A stretch of 64,000 nucleotides of DNA from positions 1-64,000 of the forward strand of contig CAJTFN010000013.1 in NCBI GenBank assembly GCA_910575815.1. The letters are read 5' to 3'. The translations under genes were made by a program, and so were the position numbers. The notes under the pieces were generated by a model. It was not told the origin of the DNA, made no database searches, and was given only the letters and a program-made list of their open reading frames with translations. The DNA comes from Oscillospiraceae bacterium. Its GTDB lineage: Bacteria > Bacillota > Clostridia > Oscillospirales > Oscillospiraceae. This document shows, in pieces, positions 60,512 through 64,000 of the stretch. Position 1 is the first letter of the stretch; each line of letters opens with the position of its first letter.

Positions 60512-60684
60512 TGCCGGGACAGGCACTCAGATTCTGAAGGAGAATATCCAAAGATAAAAGAAAAATCCAAAGCATGGGGCCAAATGCTAAAATTATGACC
60601 GGCAAAAATGCGCTTGAAGTTTTTGAGCAAAGGCGAGGATATTTTGCCGGCAGAGGCAATCAGTTTACGAAGGAATACTCAAAA
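60512..60684. repeat. imperfect direct repeat pair in AT-rich intergenic DNA
   Basis: Copies at 60512-60553 and 60645-60684 share TGCCGG-A-AGGCA-CAG-GAAGGA blocks. The second copy overlaps the 3' end of the tocopherol-cyclase-like gene (stop at 60660). The first could be the remains of a second, deleted copy of that gene end. The 60382-60659 interval contains no protein gene with a ribosome site. Confidence 0.4.
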
Positions 60685-61553
60685 CTAGCATTTGAGTCAG
60701 TATGCTGAAGCGAGAGGTTGTCCCCGTGCCAGAAGCGGTAACGAACCTCCGCACAGAGGCTCTCGTGGATAGTGCGCTCCATGCGGCCCTCTACCGGAGC
60801 ACGGAGGGCCTGCCGCTGCTCGTTCAGCAATTCTACTTCCAGGCGGTACTGCCCCTGACGGATCACCGCACCGGAGGGAGACCACTTTTCAATTTTGGCG
60901 CCCCGGTAGGTTGCTAGGCGGTATTCCTGGCCATGGTATAAAACAGAGCAAATACAGCCAGTGAAGCCGCCCACAGGCAGGGGGATCGCCGCAATTGCAA
61001 GCATCAGACTGCCGCGTTCCGGGCCGCCCCAAACGCACTGTGTCCAGAGGTACTTGCTGGGAAAAGAGCGGCCTTGATCCGTCTCAATATACCCGGTTCC
61101 ACCGTAGAAATCCAAGCATTCGCCGTTCAGCTCCAGTGCTCCCTCCAGGGAATGCCCCATGCTGATGACGCCATGGGCGCACTGCATCCCTGCGAAGAAC
61201 CGGAACGGCCCCATGATGTCAGAGCGCAGAGCGGTAAAAGGACCATAGTGCAGTGAGCCACAGAGGGAAAGATTGTCCTGTTGGATATGGAGGTCGATCC
61301 CCTGACCGCCAAAGCTGGACGTTCCAATCTGCACTTGAAAAGGCTGCCGGGAGACTTGCAGCTGTGCCTCCGGGTACTCCAGCCACCACGTCTGATTCTT
61401 TGAAATGACCTGGAGGGAGGCAGTGCAGTGTCCTTCTCTGTCGATATGGAACGCGGGAATCAGCGCCAGAGTCTGTCCCTGCGGATTCTGGTGCTTGAAG
61501 TACCAGCCCTCAAAATAGGGGCCCGTCTTAGTTCTACCGCGGAAAAATCCCAT
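60660..61553 (-). CDS. tocopherol cyclase-like family protein
   Basis: A 297-residue beta-rich protein matching the tocopherol cyclase-like family (PF14249): GPYFEGWYFKHQNPQG at the N-terminus, MGPFRFFAGMQCAHGVISMG in the middle, GTGYIETDQGRSFPSKYLW, and repeated strand motifs such as SLMLAIAAIPLPVGGFTG. The plant enzyme closes the chromanol ring of vitamin E, but bacteria of this type make no tocopherol, so the real activity is unknown. ATG 61553 has only a weak ribosome site (GGGTGAT). Base composition is between the AT-rich patch and the core genome. Confidence 0.8.
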   Translation of the reverse strand: MGFFRGRTKTGPYFEGWYFKHQNPQGQTLALIPAFHIDREGHCTASLQVISKNQTWWLEYPEAQLQVSRQPFQVQIGTSSFGGQGIDLHIQQDNLSLCGSLHYGPFTALRSDIMGPFRFFAGMQCAHGVISMGHSLEGALELNGECLDFYGGTGYIETDQGRSFPSKYLWTQCVWGGPERGSLMLAIAAIPLPVGGFTGCICSVLYHGQEYRLATYRGAKIEKWSPSGAVIRQGQYRLEVELLNEQRQALRAPVEGRMERTIHESLCAEVRYRFWHGDNLSLQHTDSNASFEYSFVN

Positions 61554-61644
61554 AATTTATCACCCTGGATTCAGTTTTCCCTGAATCTGGGGATTTTATA
61601 TGGGATATTCTCCGATGCTGGAGGCCGTCGAAGCTGCCTTGGTG

Positions 61645-61679
61645 AAAAAGTTTTGCGGATATAAACCGCAAAACTTTTG
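61645..61679. terminator. intrinsic terminator, probably of the yaaA operon
   Basis: AAAAGTTTTGCGG-ATATAAA-CCGCAAAACTTTT, a perfect 13-bp stem with T-runs in both directions, about 165 nt past the yaaA stop. A second dyad (AGCCGCT...AGCGGCT, 61813-61841) lies right at that stop but lacks a T-run. A smaller GATTCAG/CTGAATC hairpin (61569-61588) precedes the tocopherol-cyclase-like gene. Confidence 0.8.
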
Positions 61680-61841
61680 ATGTGAAGTGAGTGTTGCAGT
61701 TATAACTATATACTTTAGCAATTAAAAACACCCCTGTATTAGCAGGTAGGCCAGCGGAAATTACCAGAGGATCAAGATGATGCACGTTGCGGATTTCCTG
61801 CTGAGTACGGAATATTAAGCCGCTCCTGGCCAGGAAGCGGC

Positions 61842-62600
61842 TCAATCCTTGCGGGACTGTATCCAAAGATAAGCGGTGTGATTCCCCACCGATGTGGAGC
61901 GGCAGAACTGATAGCCCAGATGATCAAAGGCCAAAAGGTCCTCCGGGCTTTTGATTTGGTTCTCCGCCAGCCAACGCACCATCTGCCCCCGACCCATTTT
62001 ACATTTGGTACCCTTTTCGACGACCCTGCCGTCTTTCAGCTCTCCAAAGACACAGGTGACAAATCGGACGGCTTTTGGCAGATGAGCCTCCACCGCTTTG
62101 CTGTACTCCCTGGAGGCCAGATTCAGCACTACATCCGTCTCCGAGGCCAGCTGCCGGGCCAGACGGTTCCCCCAAAATTGATATAGATCCCAGCAGCCGT
62201 CCACCGCCAGCTTTGCCTGCATCTCCAGCCGGTAGGGGGTTACGCCGTCGAAGGGCCGCAGCAGACCGTAGAAGCCAGAGAGGATGCGCAAGTGCTCCCG
62301 GAGGTAGTCCAGGTGAGTTGTCTCCATTACGCCGGGAGCCATGTAGCGGTACTGGATGCCCTCATAGGAGAAAATGGCGGGGGTGAGATTACGGCGCAGA
62401 TCCATCTGTTCCAGCCGCTCTATGTTCAGTTTGGCGATGGAGTCATTACACTTCCAGAGGGTCTGTAAGTCCTTGGAGGACATACCCTGGAGGACAGCCT
62501 TCAGCTGCTCTGTCTGCTCCAGAAACTGAGGCAGGCCGTCCACGGCAAAGCTGTCTGTATCCACCACCATTTTCTTCGCCGGGGCGATGATGATGCGCAT
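61842..62600 (-). CDS. yaaA: YaaA-family peroxide stress protein
   Basis: A 252-residue UPF0246/YaaA protein. The N-terminus is MRIIIAPAKKM, followed by LPQFLEQTEQL, RNLTPAIFSYEGIQYRYM, FYGLLRPFDGVTPYRLEM and the C-terminal KGTKCKMGRGQMVRWLAEN. In E. coli YaaA lowers intracellular iron damage during peroxide stress and binds DNA. ATG 62600 follows AAAGGAGG. It is the last gene of a four-gene minus-strand run with a short 14-nt gap to the preceding stop. Confidence 0.92.
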   Translation of the reverse strand: MRIIIAPAKKMVVDTDSFAVDGLPQFLEQTEQLKAVLQGMSSKDLQTLWKCNDSIAKLNIERLEQMDLRRNLTPAIFSYEGIQYRYMAPGVMETTHLDYLREHLRILSGFYGLLRPFDGVTPYRLEMQAKLAVDGCWDLYQFWGNRLARQLASETDVVLNLASREYSKAVEAHLPKAVRFVTCVFGELKDGRVVEKGTKCKMGRGQMVRWLAENQIKSPEDLLAFDHLGYQFCRSTSVGNHTAYLWIQSRKD

Positions 62601-62614
62601 AGAACCCCCTCCTT

Positions 62615-63136
62615 TCAGATTTGGGAAAGCATCTCCGTCAGCCGCCCAGCCGCTGTGTCCAGGCCTTCCATTCCCGTGCAGCGGCTGAGTTTGGCGTTGA
62701 CCAGCTGATCCAGCAGGGGCTGACTTTGGCTGCTTTCGTCCAGAGCCAGCTCCGCAGCCATCACGTCCTCCCAGGCGCGGTTTAAAAAGGCCACCTCCCG
62801 GCGGCCATGGGTTCTGGTGAATAGAGACTGCCCTGATCCGTACAGTCTCTCTGCTGTTTCTGAGGAAAACCCGACGGCAAACAGGCTGCGGCGCAGACCG
62901 TCCAGGAAAATGTCCGGCAGGCGCTCCCATTCCGGATGGCTGAGATCGTACTGCACAAATGTGTATCGCGTATGGCAGTGGACTGCCAGCAGACTGGGCC
63001 TGCCCCGCAACGGGATAATGTGGAGGTCCCAGCAGAACCGGCGGTCCGGCTCCTGGCTGTAGGGGAGCGCTTTGATGTGCAAGTGTCGCTGGAGGGGAAT
63101 GGTCAGGCCCAGCTCTATCGCATTACTTCTTTTCAT
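62615..63136 (-). CDS. DUF6933-like protein of unknown function
   Basis: A 173-residue soluble protein. The pattern (FCWDLHIIPLRGRPSLLAVH near residue 34, CHTRYTFVQYD, FLDGLRRSLFAVGFSSETAE, SLFTRTHGRREVAFLNRAWE) resembles, from memory, the DUF6933 family of Firmicutes and archaea. No catalytic motif is evident. The start at 63136 overlaps the yfcE-like gene by 14 nt, so translation is probably coupled. Confidence 0.65.
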   Translation of the reverse strand: MKRSNAIELGLTIPLQRHLHIKALPYSQEPDRRFCWDLHIIPLRGRPSLLAVHCHTRYTFVQYDLSHPEWERLPDIFLDGLRRSLFAVGFSSETAERLYGSGQSLFTRTHGRREVAFLNRAWEDVMAAELALDESSQSQPLLDQLVNAKLSRCTGMEGLDTAAGRLTEMLSQI

Positions 63137-63584
63137 GAGGGATGGTCACTTTCTCAACCTGAATATGTCCTCCGTCAACGGTCATGACAGCAAAGGTAAT
63201 CTCTTGGTCAAAGCGCCGACGTCCACAACTGCCGGGGTTCAGCCACAGAACGCCATTCTGCTCCTCGCGGGCGTACTTGTGGGAGTGACCGTAAACCACC
63301 ACATCCGTGTTGGGCAAATCCGGAGGAACATCCCTCTTGTTGTGAATCAGGAAGAAATGGATACCCTCGATGGAAAATATGAGGCTTTGCGGCAATCCCT
63401 CCGCCCAGTCCTTATCGTTGTTCCCCCGGACAATATAGAGCGGAGCATACTCCCGGAGCTTGTCCGCAATGGCCTGGGTGTTGATATCGCCGCCGTGAAT
63501 GATAATGTCAGCGTGGGACAGGTATTCCATTACCTCCGGCCGCAGCAGGCCGTGAGTGTCGGATAAGATGATGACACGTTTCAT
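63123..63584 (-). CDS. YfcE/MJ0936-type metallophosphoesterase
   Basis: A 153-residue calcineurin-like phosphodiesterase with the complete metal set: SDTHG (D-x-H), HGGDIN (GD), RGNNDK (GNxD, here GNND), LIHNKRD (H), YGHSHKY (GHSH). Family members hydrolyse phosphodiesters of unknown physiological substrate. ATG 63584 follows GAGAGG, 16 nt after the deformylase stop. Confidence 0.92.
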   Translation of the reverse strand: MKRVIILSDTHGLLRPEVMEYLSHADIIIHGGDINTQAIADKLREYAPLYIVRGNNDKDWAEGLPQSLIFSIEGIHFFLIHNKRDVPPDLPNTDVVVYGHSHKYAREEQNGVLWLNPGSCGRRRFDQEITFAVMTVDGGHIQVEKVTIPHEKK

Positions 63585-63600
63585 ATATAGGCCTCTCGGT

Positions 63601-64000
63601 TCAAATCAGAATTCCCTCACAGTGGTCTATTTCGTGCTGGATGATCTGGGCTGTCCAGCCGGTGAAGGTCTTGAAGCGTGTTTGAAACTGCTCGTTCTGA
63701 TACTGCACCTTGATGGACTGCCAGCGTTTGGCCTTCCGGGTGCCGGTGAGGGAGAGACAGCCCTCCTCCGCCTCATAGGGCCCGGATTTCCTGATAATCT
63801 CCGGGTTGAACATGATCGTGTATTTGCCCTCGTTGTCAAAGACGATAATTCGCTTGCAAACGCCGATCATATTGGCCGCCATGCCCACACAGCCGGCCTT
63901 GTGGGCAGTCAGGGTGTCCAGCAGATCCTGAGCGACAGGCAAGTCCTCCAAAGTGGCCGGTTCAGCCTTTTGGGAGAGGAACGCTTCATCCCGCATAATC
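63601..64000 (-). CDS. peptide deformylase, 5' end outside the window
   Basis: At least 132 residues of a peptide deformylase. Motif 1 is GCVGMAANMIGV (the canonical GxGLAAxQ glutamine is replaced), motif 2 is EEGCLSL with the metal Cys, and motif 3 is IQHEIDHCEG (HExxH). The first in-window ATG is at 63996, but the codon before it (ATT) continues the expected family sequence, so the true start lies beyond 64000. It heads or belongs to the operon running to yaaA. A second, canonical Def would be expected elsewhere in the genome. Confidence 0.88.
   Translation of the reverse strand, partial: IMRDEAFLSQKAEPATLEDLPVAQDLLDTLTAHKAGCVGMAANMIGVCKRIIVFDNEGKYTIMFNPEIIRKSGPYEAEEGCLSLTGTRKAKRWQSIKVQYQNEQFQTRFKTFTGWTAQIIQHEIDHCEGILI

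Noticed and set aside
60574..60708. A 44-codon plus-strand frame with protein-like composition (MGPNAKIMTGKNALEVFEQR...)
   Set aside because: It has no ribosome site, overlaps the 3' end of the tocopherol-cyclase-like gene on the other strand, and sits in the direct-repeat region; too short to support.

Overview
The window is a piece of chromosome from a GC-rich Firmicute of the Clostridia, most likely an Oscillospiraceae-type gut anaerobe (Flavonifractor/Oscillibacter/Lawsonibacter-like). The evidence is the 16S rRNA 5' end on the minus strand at the left edge, Gram-positive division genes (sepF, divIVA), DnaD/DnaI-type helicase-loading genes, SLH-domain surface proteins, a ferredoxin-linked 2-oxoacid oxidoreductase, sigma-A type promoters and strong Shine-Dalgarno sites. 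I cannot assign genus or species from the sequence alone.

Layout. 1-1.1 kb: start of an rRNA operon (minus strand) driven by four tandem promoters. 1.1-8.5 kb (plus): a YhaN-like AAA ATPase, an Mrp/NBP35 Fe-S carrier ATPase, xpt, two secreted or lipoproteins and guaA, so purine salvage and GMP synthesis lie together. 8.6-10.6 kb: a less GC-rich patch with two small unknown genes, a truncated permease and a candidate structured RNA. 10.7-30.1 kb (plus): the conserved clostridial block miaB-mutS-mutL-miaA-hfq (tRNA modification, mismatch repair, RNA chaperone), running into the division-linked block HlyD-like/yggS/sepF/divIVA, then a HAD hydrolase, a dCMP deaminase family protein and a pyruvyltransferase-FrhB fusion. 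The miaB-mutS interval carries extra cargo: an 11-residue-repeat coiled-coil protein, an MBL-fold protein and a 563-bp palindrome.

30.3-41.2 kb (minus): a C39-like peptidase with a long untranslated leader, a 1467-residue SLH surface protein, ilvE, and a four-subunit 2-oxoacid:ferredoxin oxidoreductase operon (VorB-type alpha subunit) headed by a P-loop ATPase gene. A GntR/FadR-family regulator is transcribed divergently from that operon across a short shared promoter region. With ilvE next door, this suggests local control of branched-chain amino/keto-acid metabolism. 42.5-49 kb (plus): an unknown gene plus cstA (peptide/pyruvate uptake family) behind a perfect 11-7-11 palindrome and a promoter, then a Noc/ParB-like protein, a VanW-family protein and a TVP38-like membrane protein. 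49-51 kb (minus): dnaD-dnaI-like pair. 51.7-58.2 kb: a methionine-gamma-lyase-family PLP enzyme (plus), then tex, a MATE exporter and prfB (minus). 58.4-59.2 kb: a small SLH protein.

From about 59.43 kb the character changes. A tRNA 3'-half with CCA end and its own terminator is followed by distinctly AT-rich DNA carrying a nucleotidyltransferase-like orphan gene under a promoter overlapped by a palindrome. After it come a tocopherol-cyclase-like gene and a yaaA/unknown/yfcE/peptide-deformylase operon of intermediate base composition. I read this as the left edge of an integrated island or an old integration site. The most unusual items are the large palindrome, the unassigned RNA at 10.1-10.4 kb, the AT-rich nucleotidyltransferase locus and the pyruvyltransferase-FrhB fusion.
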